Below, piece after piece: positions 8,868 through 17,806 of a DNA stretch of 64,000 bases. The position numbers were made by a program, and so were the translations under genes. Below the pieces are notes generated by a model that was not told the DNA's origin, searched no databases, and was given only the letters and a program-made list of their open reading frames with translations. Positions within the stretch are counted from its first letter, which is position 1. Each line of letters starts with the position of its first letter. Origin of the DNA: Collinsella sp944321445 (GTDB lineage: Bacteria > Actinomycetota > Coriobacteriia > Coriobacteriales > Coriobacteriaceae); NCBI RefSeq assembly GCF_030371825.1, contig NZ_JAUDDM010000006.1; one strand, given 5' to 3'.

Positions 8868-9710
8868 GTGCTTGCGGATTACCATGTACATTCCGAGTTC
8901 AGCGACGACTCGTGGTATACCGTCGACGACGTGTGCTGCGATGCCGTGCGCTTGAACTTGGACGAGATCTGCTTCACCGACCACGTCGATTACGGCGTCA
9001 AGCCCGATGCCGACCATCCCGAGCTTGCGCGGCACGGCGACGGCAAGCCCGCGGTCAACGTCGACTACGCGCGCTATTTCCCCGCAATCGAGCGGGCACG
9101 CGAGCGCCATGCGGGAGACCTTGTCGTGAAGGCCGGGCTTGAATTCGGCGTGCAGGTGCACACGATTCCGCAGTTCACGCGCGTGCTCGAGCAGTACGGG
9201 CGGCGCATGGACTTCGCCATTCTCTCCATTCACCAGGTCGATGACCTGGAGTTTTGGGGTGGCGACTTCCAGCGTGGCCGTACACAGCAGGAATACAACG
9301 ACGCCTACTATGCTGAGATGCTGCGAGTCGTCGAGCGCTTCTCGAGCTATAGCGTGTTGGGTCACATAGACCTCATCAAACGCTATGACCCGTGCGGTCC
9401 GTACCCGTTCGAGCGCAGCCGTGATGTGATTGCCGCCATTTTGGAGCGCGTGATCGCCGACGGCAAGGGTATCGAGGTCAACACGTCGAGCTTCCGTTAC
9501 GGGCTATCCGACCTGCAGCTCTGTCGCGACATTCTGCGCTTGTACCGCGACCTGGGCGGGCGCATCGTCACGCTGGGCAGCGATTCGCACGAACCGGCGC
9601 ACCTGGGGTCCTATATTCGCTACGTTATGCGTTGCTTGCGTGAGCTTGGCTTCACGGAGTTCTGCACCTTCGACCGCTGGCAGCCTGTATTTCACCCGCT
9701 GCCGGAGTAG
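8868..9710 (+). CDS. PHP-domain phosphatase, histidinol-phosphatase (HisJ/HisK-like)
   Basis: 280 residues. The protein opens with the PHP metal-binding motif DYHVHSEFSDD and continues with FTDHVDYG, GLEFG, SIHQVDD, GHIDLIKRY and GSDSHEP, the ordered metal ligands of the PHP superfamily. Length and motif order fit histidinol-phosphatase, the penultimate step of histidine synthesis. No other his gene is nearby, so another phosphoester substrate is possible. The GTG at 8868 is preceded by GGCGAGGAG. Confidence 0.8.
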   Translation: MLADYHVHSEFSDDSWYTVDDVCCDAVRLNLDEICFTDHVDYGVKPDADHPELARHGDGKPAVNVDYARYFPAIERARERHAGDLVVKAGLEFGVQVHTIPQFTRVLEQYGRRMDFAILSIHQVDDLEFWGGDFQRGRTQQEYNDAYYAEMLRVVERFSSYSVLGHIDLIKRYDPCGPYPFERSRDVIAAILERVIADGKGIEVNTSSFRYGLSDLQLCRDILRLYRDLGGRIVTLGSDSHEPAHLGSYIRYVMRCLRELGFTEFCTFDRWQPVFHPLPE

Positions 9711-9750
9711 CGCGGCCCACGGGCGGCGCGGTTCGCTGCATGCTCAACAA

Positions 9751-9766
9751 TTTGTTCGTACAAGTT
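9751..9766. promoter_or_regulatory. GntR operator-like site before the MFS gene
   Basis: TTTGTTCGTACAAGTT, close to a perfect palindrome of the motif seen at the PTS promoter. It lies 120 bases before the MFS start codon. I could not place a confident promoter around it. Confidence 0.5.
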
Positions 9767-9886
9767 TTCAAGAACAATTGAATTGTCGGGGTTGACGCGC
9801 GCGCGGGATGCTACTATCCGCTTGGCAAATTTGGCAACGCGAGCCGGGCGGCGTGTCCGGCTTGTGTGAGGGAAGGGCTGCCACCT

Positions 9887-11062
9887 GTGAAAAAGAGTCT
9901 CATCGCGCTTGCTATGGGCGCGTTTGTGCTGGGATTCGCTGAGTTCGTGATGATGGGCATCCTGCCCGTCGTGGCGGCGGGCGTTGACGTGACCGTTGCC
10001 TGGGCGGGCAACTTCATCACCGCGTATGCCGTGGGCGTATGCGTGGGCACCATCATGCTCGTGGTGGGACGATGCGTACCGCCGCGCCGCCTGATCATTG
10101 CGTTTATGGCCATCTGCGCTGCGGGCAATGCCATCTCTGCGCTGTCCGCCGATCCGACCATGCTGTTGGTTGGCCGTTTCATTGCCGGCCTGCCGCATGG
10201 CGCGTTCTTTGGCACGGCGACGTTGGCGTCCAAGATGCTTGCCGACCCGGGTCGTGAAGGTCAGGCCGTGGCCACTATGGTGCTTGGCCAAACGGTTGCC
10301 AACATGATCGGCGTGCCCGCCGGCACGCTCATGGCAAGCGCGTTTTCGTGGCATGCACCGTTCGTATTCGCCACGGGTTGGGCGGTGCTTGCGGCTGTGC
10401 TCATCTGGCGTTTCGTGCCCGTGCTCGAAGCAATTCCCGATGCGGGACTGGCCGGCCAGTTCGCGTTCCTGAAGGCGCCCGGTCCCTGGCTGATTTTGGC
10501 TGCGGTGCTGCTGGGCAACACGGGCATCTTCTGCTGGTGGAGCTACGTTTCGCCGTGGCTGCAGCACATGGGCGGTTTCGCCGAGGCCATGGTGCCCATG
10601 CTGCTCGTGCTCGCCGGTGCGGGTATGGTTGTGGGCTCCACCCTGGGCGGACGTGCGGCAGATCGCAAAAGCCCTGGTATTGCCGCAGCGGCTGGCCAAA
10701 CGCTGGCGGGCGTGGCCCTGCTGCTCATCTTCCTGGTCGGACGCGGCTCGGTGCTGTGCGCAGCTCTGATGTTCCTGGTGTCGGTCGGTCTGTTCTTCGT
10801 GTCGAGCCCGCAGCAGATTCTTATGGTCGAGGTCGGTCAGGGCGGTGGCGAACTGCTGGGCGGCGCTTGCGTGCAGACCGCGTTCAATGGCGGCAACGCC
10901 ATCGGCGCTCAGGTAGGCCAGATGGTGCTCAACACCGGAGCGACCTACAATTGGATCGGCCTCGCGGGCGTGCCGTTTTCCATCGTAGCGGTAGCGCTGC
11001 TGCTTGCGTTCGCAAGGCGCTACGAGCGCCAGTACCACCTCAAGGCAACCGGCCGCGCCTAG
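9887..11062 (+). CDS. MFS transporter, DHA1-type exporter
   Basis: 391 residues with about twelve hydrophobic segments and a standard MFS layout. It includes FAEFVMMGILPVVA in the first helix, GRFIAGLPHGAFFG near residue 100, and GGRAADRK between the two halves. These are typical of the AraJ/PbuE/SotB branch of DHA1 exporters (sugars, nucleosides or drugs). The GTG at 9887 is nine bases after GAGGGAAGGG; an in-frame GTG at 9866 overlaps that site. The upstream operator-like motif suggests the GntR protein at 3417 controls it, possibly for sugar efflux. Confidence 0.88.
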   Translation: MKKSLIALAMGAFVLGFAEFVMMGILPVVAAGVDVTVAWAGNFITAYAVGVCVGTIMLVVGRCVPPRRLIIAFMAICAAGNAISALSADPTMLLVGRFIAGLPHGAFFGTATLASKMLADPGREGQAVATMVLGQTVANMIGVPAGTLMASAFSWHAPFVFATGWAVLAAVLIWRFVPVLEAIPDAGLAGQFAFLKAPGPWLILAAVLLGNTGIFCWWSYVSPWLQHMGGFAEAMVPMLLVLAGAGMVVGSTLGGRAADRKSPGIAAAAGQTLAGVALLLIFLVGRGSVLCAALMFLVSVGLFFVSSPQQILMVEVGQGGGELLGGACVQTAFNGGNAIGAQVGQMVLNTGATYNWIGLAGVPFSIVAVALLLAFARRYERQYHLKATGRA

Positions 11063-11126
11063 CGCTTCGCGCCATGCCCGGCGCCCGTGGCCGTGCGCCG
11101 GGCGTCTCGAAATGGCATGTATCAAA

Positions 11127-11257
11127 GTTCGGGACGAAATTCGGGTGTCTTCCGCCCATAGGCGCTGTATGCCTCGCGAACGCCGCAGGATTCAACTGGC
11201 CTTTTTCTGACGGGTATCCGGCCTATGGGCGAATGACACCGAAATTTCGTCCCGAAC
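11127..11257. repeat. Long-arm inverted repeat, 37-bp arms
   Basis: Arms at 11127-11163 (starting GTTCGGGACGAAAT) and 11221-11257 pair with about four mismatches around a 57-base interior. It lies just after a GC-rich stem (11076-11103) that follows the MFS gene. Confidence 0.85.
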
Positions 11258-11384
11258 GCATTCGGTTAACCGATTTCGTGCTGCTGCGTACGTCCCACGG
11301 CACCAAATCTATACATCTGCATCTTTTGCGACCTGCGAAAACAACAACGTGTTATACATCGCTGAAACAAGACATTTCAAGCTG

Positions 11385-11430
11385 GCGCCGCGGCCCCAGA
11401 TGCCGGTGCTGGCGTTCGGGGCCGCGGCGC
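11385..11430 (-). terminator. Strong GC hairpin downstream of the DUF1016 gene
   Basis: GCGCCGCGGCCCC (11385-11397) and GGGGCCGCGGCGC (11418-11430) make a perfect 13-bp stem, 43 bases past the end of the minus-strand DUF1016 gene. No clear T-tract. Confidence 0.5.
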
Positions 11431-11472
11431 TTGCAAGGGTTGGTTCGTTTTGCGGAATGCTATTCAAACGGT

Positions 11473-12636
11473 TCAGCGGCATCGGGCGTGCGACGGGGGG
11501 TCCGGCGTTCCCCTTTTGCCCGTAATTCGCTGCTCGAACAGTGCCTTCTGGCTTTCAATTTCTGCCCGCAGTTCTTCGTTGGTCGGCAGATACAGTTTGT
11601 ACTTGCTTGCAAAAAGCTGCTCGCTACCGGCGAGTATCGAATAACGCGCGATGTCAGCGTCGGTATCCGAACACAGGACAATGCCCAGCGTGGGGCTGTC
11701 ATCATCTCGACGGTAGAAATCGTCGAACATGCGCACGTACATGTCCATTTGGCCAGCGTCCTGGTGCGTTACCTTGCCGACCTTGAGATCGATAAGCACG
11801 TAGCACTTGAGGATGACATTGTAGAACACGAGGTCGATGTAATAGTTGCCGCTTATTCCGCGCAGGTGGAATTGCCTACCCATGAAGGCATAGCCTTTCC
11901 CGAGCTCGAGCAGAAACGACTGGAGGTTGGCGAGCAATGCGGCCTCGAGGGTCGACTCGCGCATGCGTTCGTCTTCCGGCAGGCCAAGAAACTCAATCAT
12001 ATAGGGATCCTTGATGAACTCCGCCTGCTTGAACTCGCGTGTCTGGTAGGGTGCGGTGTTCTGCTTCATCTCCTCAACGACTGGCGGCTTGTCGCCGGAC
12101 AGAAGGAGTCGCTGGTAGTACTGTGTGTCGATGTTGCGTTAGAGGGTGCGGGTGCTCCACGCCTGCTCTGCCGCTTCGCGGGCGTACCAAGTGCGCGCAT
12201 CGGCTTTGGTCACGCGAAGGAGCTCGCGATAATGGCTCCAACTCAGAGCCAGATGAGATTGTGCACGCAGTGAGTGCACAATCTCGGGGAAGGCCTTATA
12301 GAACTGAAGATACTGGTACAGGGCCCTTCTGGAAAAGCCCGTGCCATAGGCCTGTACGAGTTTTTTCGAAAGGTTGTCGACTATCTGCTTGCCGTAATCA
12401 GCTCGTTCTTTGTGGCGGAGCTCCTCCTCTGCAATGCGTCTGCCCAGCAGCCAGTTGCGCACCACCAGCGTGACGTTGACGGCGCAGCGCGCAGCGGCCT
12501 GAGCGCTATCGATGATCGTCCGCGCGTCGGCGACGATATCCGGCGACTGGTGATACGCGATGCCAATCTCATCAAGTTGGGGTGTCGCGTCGCTCTCTAT
12601 ATGGGTCTTCTGGTTGTCATCCTTTCTGGTTGCCAT
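11473..12636 (-). pseudogene. DUF1016/YhcG family PDDEXK nuclease interrupted by an in-frame stop
   Basis: Read from the ATG at 12636, the frame encodes a DUF1016 N-terminal region (NWLLGRRIAEEEL, SRRALYQYLQFYKAFP, LSWSHYRELLRV) and ends at a TAA at 12139-12141 after WSTRTL. The same frame continues with RNIDTQYYQRLLLSGDKPP and the nuclease half (YYIDLVFYN, CYVLIDLK), ending at 11473. Without the stop it would be about 387 residues, normal for the family. One base change (for example GAA to TAA) explains the break. An ATG at 12069 could start a separate 198-residue nuclease half. Family members are often phage-defence or restriction-associated. Confidence 0.85.
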
Positions 12637-12693
12637 GTCTGACCTGCCCTTCGTCCATAGGCTGCACCGGTATAGATACGTTACAACCTGGTA

Positions 12694-12707
12694 CGGACAT
12701 ATGTTCG
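12694..12707. promoter_or_regulatory. LexA-box-like sequence between DUF1016 gene and mfd
   Basis: CGGACATATGTTCG differs by one base from the Gram-positive/actinobacterial SOS consensus CGAAC-N4-GTTCG. It could affect either divergent gene. The match is weaker than the site at 60504. Confidence 0.35.
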
Positions 12708-12794
12708 ATTTTGTGGAAGAAACGTGATGGCCGGCAGCTTGCGCCCGTCGGAACTCAATGCGGTACGATAGCGAGCGACAAACGATTCGTACCA

Positions 12795-12822
12795 CCCGCC
12801 CGGGCTCTCCCGGGCGGGTTTT
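12795..12822 (+). terminator. Rho-independent terminator in the mfd leader
   Basis: CCCGCCCGGG (12795-12804) pairs with CCCGGGCGGG (12809-12818), followed by TTTT. No gene precedes it on this strand, so it may attenuate mfd or end a short unannotated RNA from 12700-12795. A second hairpin with the AAGTGCCTGTCCC motif follows at 12828-12860. Confidence 0.65.
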
Positions 12823-12874
12823 CGGCGTGGGAAAAAAGTGCCTGTCCCTATTTTCCCACGGACGGGAGGCATGC

Positions 12875-15800
12875 ATGCTCATACACCGTATAGCCGCGCA
12901 GCTCTTCACGGCGGAGGCGCTGCAGACCATCGAGCAGGCGCTGGCGGAAGGTCAGGACGCCACGCTCGCGGTGTCGCAGTCCGGCCGCACGCTCATGCTG
13001 GCTGCGCAGTTCGCACGCACCCCGCGCCCCATGGTTTACATCGTGTCGGGCGAGGACGCGGCCGACCGTGCGGCGCGTTCGTTCGCTGCCTACCTGGGCC
13101 TGGAGCATGTCGCGCGCTTCCCGGAGCGCACCGACTACCCATGGAAGTCCACCCAGCCCGACGACGCCGTGGTCGCCGCTCGCTGCGCCGCGCTCGGGCG
13201 CATCGCCCAAGGCGAGCCGTGCATCATGGTTGCTTCCGCCCGCGCCCTTTTGCGCTGCGTGCCCCCGCGCGAGAGCCGCTACTGGGCATCGACCACCTTC
13301 ACGGTGGGGGAGGAGCTACCCTACGACGAGGTGCCCGCACGGCTGGTAGGGATGGGCTATACCAGCGCCGATGCCGCTGACGCGCCGGGTCTTTTCCGCG
13401 TGCACGGCGACACGGTGGACGTTTTTCCCGCGCAGGCGACCTCGCCGGTGCGCATCGAGTTCTTCGGTGACGAAATCGACCGCATCCGCCGCATGGTGAG
13501 CTCCACGGGCCAGACCATCGGCGACGAGCAGCAGGTCGAGATCTTCCCCGTGCGCGAGCTCGCCCTCACCGACGATGCCGTCCGCCGCATCTCGGCCGCC
13601 CTGTACGCGCCGGCCAAAAACGACACCGAGCTCGCCGCGATGCTCGAGATGATCAAAGCGCGCATCGTCACGCCCGAGCTCGACCGCTTCATGCCGCTCA
13701 TGTACGAGTCCACCGCAAGCCCGCTTGCGCACGTGAGCGATGACACGCTCGTCGTGCTCTCCGAGCCGCGCAGCCTCTTCGACGACTGCACGCGCGCCTA
13801 CGAGGACCTGGAGCGCCGCGCCGGTGAGGCCAAGGTGAGCCACCTCGACGGCCTGTACGTACGCCCGCAACAGCTCGACTTCGGCCGCCAGCAGCGCCTG
13901 CAGTACGTATCCATTATCCGCGCGGGCGGCGCCGTGACCGCCGAGCTCAAGATCGAGCAGCCGGCGCTCGCGGGTTCCGACAACCGTTTCATCTCGCGCA
14001 TCCAAGAGGTCGTGAACAACCATTACGCGGTGACCTTTGCCATTCCCGACCGCGGCGCGCGCGAGTCGATGGAGCTCTCCTTCACCGACGAATCCATTCC
14101 CTTTGAGGAATCGCTGCAGGCGGCGCCGGAAAACTCCGGGGCCGTTGCGGGCGATACGCAGGTCAACGTCACGCTGCTCAAGCGCGACGCGGACAAGCTC
14201 AACGCGGCGGACCTCGCGCACGCGCCCGCCGTCACCGTGCCCACGCTCACGCGCGGCCGCGTGACCTTCGTGGACGCGCCCATCCCCTCGGGCGTGGTGG
14301 TGCCCGATGCCCACCTGGCCGTGTTCAGCCTGGCCGACCTCAACGCGCGCATGGACGCCAAGCGCGGCCGTCGCGCGCGCCGCCGCGTGGACATCACCGA
14401 GGTCACGTTCCCCTTCAAGCCGGGCGACTACGTGGTCCACGCCACGCACGGTATCGCCCTGTTCTCCGAGATTGTGCGTCAGGAGGTCGCCGGGCGCGAG
14501 CGCGACTACTTTCTGCTGGAGTACGCCGGTGGCGACAAGCTCTACGTGCCGCTCGAGCAGGTCGACCGCATCACGCGCTACGTGGGCCCCGACGGCGCCA
14601 ACCCGCGCCTCACGCGCCTCAACACGGCGGACTGGTCGCGCGCGACGAACAAGGCGCGCAAAAGCGCCAAGAAGCTCGCGTTCGACCTCGTCGACCTGTA
14701 CACGCGCCGCAGCTCCATCACGGGTTTCGCCTTCGGCCCGGATACGCCCGAGCAGATTGAGATGGAGGAGAGCTTCCCCTACGAGCCCACGCGCGACCAG
14801 CTCGAGGCCATCGCCGACATCAAGGCCGATATGGAAAGCGCCAAGCCCATGGACCGCCTGCTGTGCGGCGACGTGGGTTTCGGCAAGACGGAGGTCGCCC
14901 TGCGTGCGGCGTTCAAGTGCGTGGACGGCGGCCGCCAGGTGATGGTGCTGTGCCCCACGACCATTTTGGCGCAGCAGCATTACGAGACGTTCTTCGACCG
15001 CTTCGCCCCCTTCGGCGTGGAGGTCGAGGTGCTCTCGCGCTTCCGCACGCCGGCGCAGCAAAAGCGCGCGCTCGCGGCGTTCGCGGAAGGCAAGGTCGAC
15101 GTGCTCGTGGGCACGCATCGCCTGCTGTCGGCCGACGTGAACCCGCATGATTTGGGCCTTGTGATCATCGATGAGGAGCAGCGCTTCGGCGTGCAGCACA
15201 AGGAGCAGCTGAAGAACCTGCGCGAGCAGATCGACGTGCTCACGCTGTCGGCCACGCCCATCCCGCGCACCATGCAGATGGCCATCTCCGGCGTGCGCGA
15301 CATGAGCCTCATCACCACGCCGCCCACCGGGCGCCGTCCCGTTATCGTGCACGTGGGCGAGTACGACCCCGACACGGTGAGCGCGGCGATTCGCCTGGAG
15401 CTCGACCGCGGCGGGCAGGTGTACTACGTGTCCAACCGCGTGAAGACCATCGACGACGCCGTGGACCGCGTGCACGAGGTCGTGCCCGAGGCCCGCGTGG
15501 CCGTGGCGCACGGCAAGATGAGCCCGCGCGAGGTGGAAGACGTGATGGTGCAGTTCGCCACGGGCAAGGTCGACGTGCTCGTGGCCACCACGATCATCGA
15601 GAGCGGCATCGACAACCCGCGCACGAACACGCTGATCATCGAGGACTCGCAGCGCCTCGGCTTGGCGCAGCTCTACCAGCTCAAGGGCCGTGTTGGCCGC
15701 TCCGCCACGCAGGCGTACGCGTACTTCATGTTTCCGGGCGAGATGCCGCTCACCGAGGAGGCGACCGAGCGCCTGACCGCGCTGTCCGAGTTCCAGGACC

Positions 15801-16462
15801 TGGGCAGCGGCATGCGCATCGCCATGCGCGACCTGGAGATTCGCGGCGCCGGCTCGCTGGTGGGCGCCGAGCAGCACGGCAACCTGTCGAGCGTGGGCTT
15901 CGACCTGTTTACGCAGATGCTGGGTCAGGCCGTGGCCGAGGCGCGTGGCGAGGACGGAGCCGACCTGGAGCAGGCGGGCGTGGCCATCAACCTGCCGGCC
16001 GATTTCTATTTGTCGGAGGAATACCTGCCGGCGGTCGACCAACGCGTGCTCGTGTACCGCAAACTTGCGGCAGCCGAGCTGCTCTCCGAGGTGGACGAGG
16101 TGCAGCACGAGACCGAGGAAACCTTCGGCGAACTGCCGCTGGCGGCGGCGAACCTGTTCGACCGTGCGCGCATTCGCATCCGCGCGGAGCGTCTGGGGCT
16201 CGAGAGCGTCTCGCTCACGCAGGGCCGCCTCGTGTACCAGGGAGTCGATGTTCCCAAGACTGTGGCCTTCGAGCTCAAGAACAAGCTCGGTGCCATCAAC
16301 TACCCCAAGAGCCGCAAGTTCACGGTGCCGGCCCGCGCCGGCGCGGGCACGGGCTCGGGCCTGGGCCGCGGCGTCGATACGGGCGAGAACGGTTCCGGCG
16401 TGGTTGCCGCGGCGCTCGCGATCCTGATTCAGCTCGCCCCCTCCGGCGACGACGACCTCTAG
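12875..16462 (+). CDS. mfd: Transcription-repair coupling factor
   Basis: 1195 residues, typical length. The N-terminal UvrB-like region is followed by the CarD-type RNA polymerase interaction domain (PGDYVVHATHGIALF, about residues 515-600). The superfamily 2 translocase has Walker A GDVGFGKTEVAL, DEEQRFG, TLSATPIPRTMQM and GRVGRS motifs. A C-terminal TRCF domain ends near residue 1150. Mfd removes RNA polymerase stalled at lesions and recruits UvrA. The ATG at 12875 has GGGAGG five bases upstream. A short Gly/Ala-rich tail near the C-terminus looks unstructured. Confidence 0.97.
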   Translation: MLIHRIAAQLFTAEALQTIEQALAEGQDATLAVSQSGRTLMLAAQFARTPRPMVYIVSGEDAADRAARSFAAYLGLEHVARFPERTDYPWKSTQPDDAVVAARCAALGRIAQGEPCIMVASARALLRCVPPRESRYWASTTFTVGEELPYDEVPARLVGMGYTSADAADAPGLFRVHGDTVDVFPAQATSPVRIEFFGDEIDRIRRMVSSTGQTIGDEQQVEIFPVRELALTDDAVRRISAALYAPAKNDTELAAMLEMIKARIVTPELDRFMPLMYESTASPLAHVSDDTLVVLSEPRSLFDDCTRAYEDLERRAGEAKVSHLDGLYVRPQQLDFGRQQRLQYVSIIRAGGAVTAELKIEQPALAGSDNRFISRIQEVVNNHYAVTFAIPDRGARESMELSFTDESIPFEESLQAAPENSGAVAGDTQVNVTLLKRDADKLNAADLAHAPAVTVPTLTRGRVTFVDAPIPSGVVVPDAHLAVFSLADLNARMDAKRGRRARRRVDITEVTFPFKPGDYVVHATHGIALFSEIVRQEVAGRERDYFLLEYAGGDKLYVPLEQVDRITRYVGPDGANPRLTRLNTADWSRATNKARKSAKKLAFDLVDLYTRRSSITGFAFGPDTPEQIEMEESFPYEPTRDQLEAIADIKADMESAKPMDRLLCGDVGFGKTEVALRAAFKCVDGGRQVMVLCPTTILAQQHYETFFDRFAPFGVEVEVLSRFRTPAQQKRALAAFAEGKVDVLVGTHRLLSADVNPHDLGLVIIDEEQRFGVQHKEQLKNLREQIDVLTLSATPIPRTMQMAISGVRDMSLITTPPTGRRPVIVHVGEYDPDTVSAAIRLELDRGGQVYYVSNRVKTIDDAVDRVHEVVPEARVAVAHGKMSPREVEDVMVQFATGKVDVLVATTIIESGIDNPRTNTLIIEDSQRLGLAQLYQLKGRVGRSATQAYAYFMFPGEMPLTEEATERLTALSEFQDLGSGMRIAMRDLEIRGAGSLVGAEQHGNLSSVGFDLFTQMLGQAVAEARGEDGADLEQAGVAINLPADFYLSEEYLPAVDQRVLVYRKLAAAELLSEVDEVQHETEETFGELPLAAANLFDRARIRIRAERLGLESVSLTQGRLVYQGVDVPKTVAFELKNKLGAINYPKSRKFTVPARAGAGTGSGLGRGVDTGENGSGVVAAALAILIQLAPSGDDDL

Positions 16463-16474
16463 CCCCCTGGCCCC

Positions 16475-16511
16475 GCTGGCACCTTTGGGGACGTAGCCGG
16501 AAGGTGCCAGC
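16475..16511. terminator. Hairpin between convergent mfd and yitT
   Basis: GCTGGCACCTT (16475-16485) and AAGGTGCCAGC (16501-16511) form a perfect 11-bp stem. It is followed by GGTGCCAGGTACAAAC, a further partial repeat of the stem sequence. Confidence 0.6.
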
Positions 16512-16545
16512 GGCGACAAGTTGGTGCCAGGTACAAACTTGTTGG

Positions 16546-17661
16546 CTATTCCTTCGTGCCGCGGTGGTCGAGGTGTTCGATGGCGGTTTCGGCGGCGTGA
16601 CGGAACTCCTCCGACGATCCGAGCATGCCGCGCTGGGCGCGCTTGGCCTTGCTGGCGGAGTGCTCCGATCCGGAGCGGATGGCGTCGGCCAGGTTATCGG
16701 CAAGCCCCAGCAGGGGATCGGCTGCAGGCGTGCCGTCGACCTCGGCGGGCAGCGGCTCGTCGGCCGGTGCGCGGTGGAAGTTGCCCACGAAGTTCTCCGA
16801 CTTGCAGACGTTGATCACGGCCTGCGGGTCGATGCGGCGAATCAGGTGGATGACGTCATCCGATTCGTAGGACGAAATGACGCTCACGATGTAGGTCACC
16901 GGCTTGCCGCTATAGCCGCCATACGCCTCGAAGCAGGTGGAGCCGTGGTGGAACTCGCTGCTGTACGCGGAGAGCACCTCCTGCGGGCGCGCGGTGACGA
17001 TCTGCAGGGTCACGCGCTCGTAGCGGCGGTAGAACGAGTCGATGGTCTTGGTGGACAGAAACTGGAAGATGATCGAGTAGGCGGCATGCTCCCAGCCGAA
17101 GATCACGCCGAAGATGCACAGGATCACGCAGTTACCCACGAACACGTATTGCCAGATGGTGCGGCCCGTCTTGTTGGACACCATGAGGGCGATGAAGTCG
17201 GTGCCGGCGGTCGAGGCGCCGCTTTTGAGCGCAAGCGAGATGGCGATGCCGTTGAGCACGCCGCCGAACAGCACGCACAGGATGGTGTTGTCGAGCAGCG
17301 GCTCAAAGGGGCAGAACTGCAGGAAGGCACTGGCAAGAAAGACCTGCAGCATCGAGAAGATGACGAAGCGCCTGCTGATGCTGCGCCATACGAGCAGCGC
17401 CACGGGGACGTTCAGCGCGATCATGCCGAGCGAGGTGGAGAAGCTCACGCCGAACAGCTGGGTGATGCGGTCGATGAGGATGGCCAGGCCGGTGAAACCG
17501 CCCGACAGTAGGTTGGCCGGGTTGACGAAGACCTTGATGACGAACGCCTGCAGCAGCGCCGACATGATGACGGCGCACAGCGTGACGATCCGTCGGACGA
17601 ATACGTAGCGTCCCAAGCGCTTCAGCTGGTCAAGTCCGGATTCTTCGAGCGGCGCGCTCAT
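16546..17661 (-). CDS. YitT family membrane protein (DUF161 + DUF2179)
   Basis: 371 residues. Five or six membrane helices lie between about residues 25 and 190 (VIKVFVNPANLLSGGFTGLAI, SGASTAGTDFIA). A cytoplasmic DUF2179 domain follows to about residue 290, with an acidic/Ala-rich tail beyond. The family is widespread in Firmicutes and Actinobacteria; its transport role is unproven. A truncated paralogue lies immediately upstream at 17807, so this was once a tandem pair. Confidence 0.9.
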   Translation of the reverse strand: MSAPLEESGLDQLKRLGRYVFVRRIVTLCAVIMSALLQAFVIKVFVNPANLLSGGFTGLAILIDRITQLFGVSFSTSLGMIALNVPVALLVWRSISRRFVIFSMLQVFLASAFLQFCPFEPLLDNTILCVLFGGVLNGIAISLALKSGASTAGTDFIALMVSNKTGRTIWQYVFVGNCVILCIFGVIFGWEHAAYSIIFQFLSTKTIDSFYRRYERVTLQIVTARPQEVLSAYSSEFHHGSTCFEAYGGYSGKPVTYIVSVISSYESDDVIHLIRRIDPQAVINVCKSENFVGNFHRAPADEPLPAEVDGTPAADPLLGLADNLADAIRSGSEHSASKAKRAQRGMLGSSEEFRHAAETAIEHLDHRGTKE

Positions 17662-17706
17662 AGGGCGATCCCTTCCGTTGGGCGGATATCCGACCGTGCA
17701 GTATAA

Positions 17707-17800
17707 CCCCGCGCGCGGCGCCGGGCGTCCACTTTCGGGACGGAGAGGCCAGGCCGCCGCGGATGCCCCAGGGCGTCTCCGTCCCGAAAGCGGGCGCGGG
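17707..17800. repeat. Inverted repeat between the two yitT copies
   Basis: CTTTCGGGACGGAGA (17732-17746) pairs with TCTCCGTCCCGAAAG (17776-17790); outer CCCGCGC/GCGCGGG extends it. The interior is GC-rich and has no gene. Confidence 0.75.
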
Positions 17801-17806
17801 GAATTG

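Noticed and set aside
13316..16519. 1067-codon open frame on the minus strand opposite mfd
   Set aside because: Antisense shadow of mfd, dominated by Arg, His, Ala and Gly, with no domain pattern.
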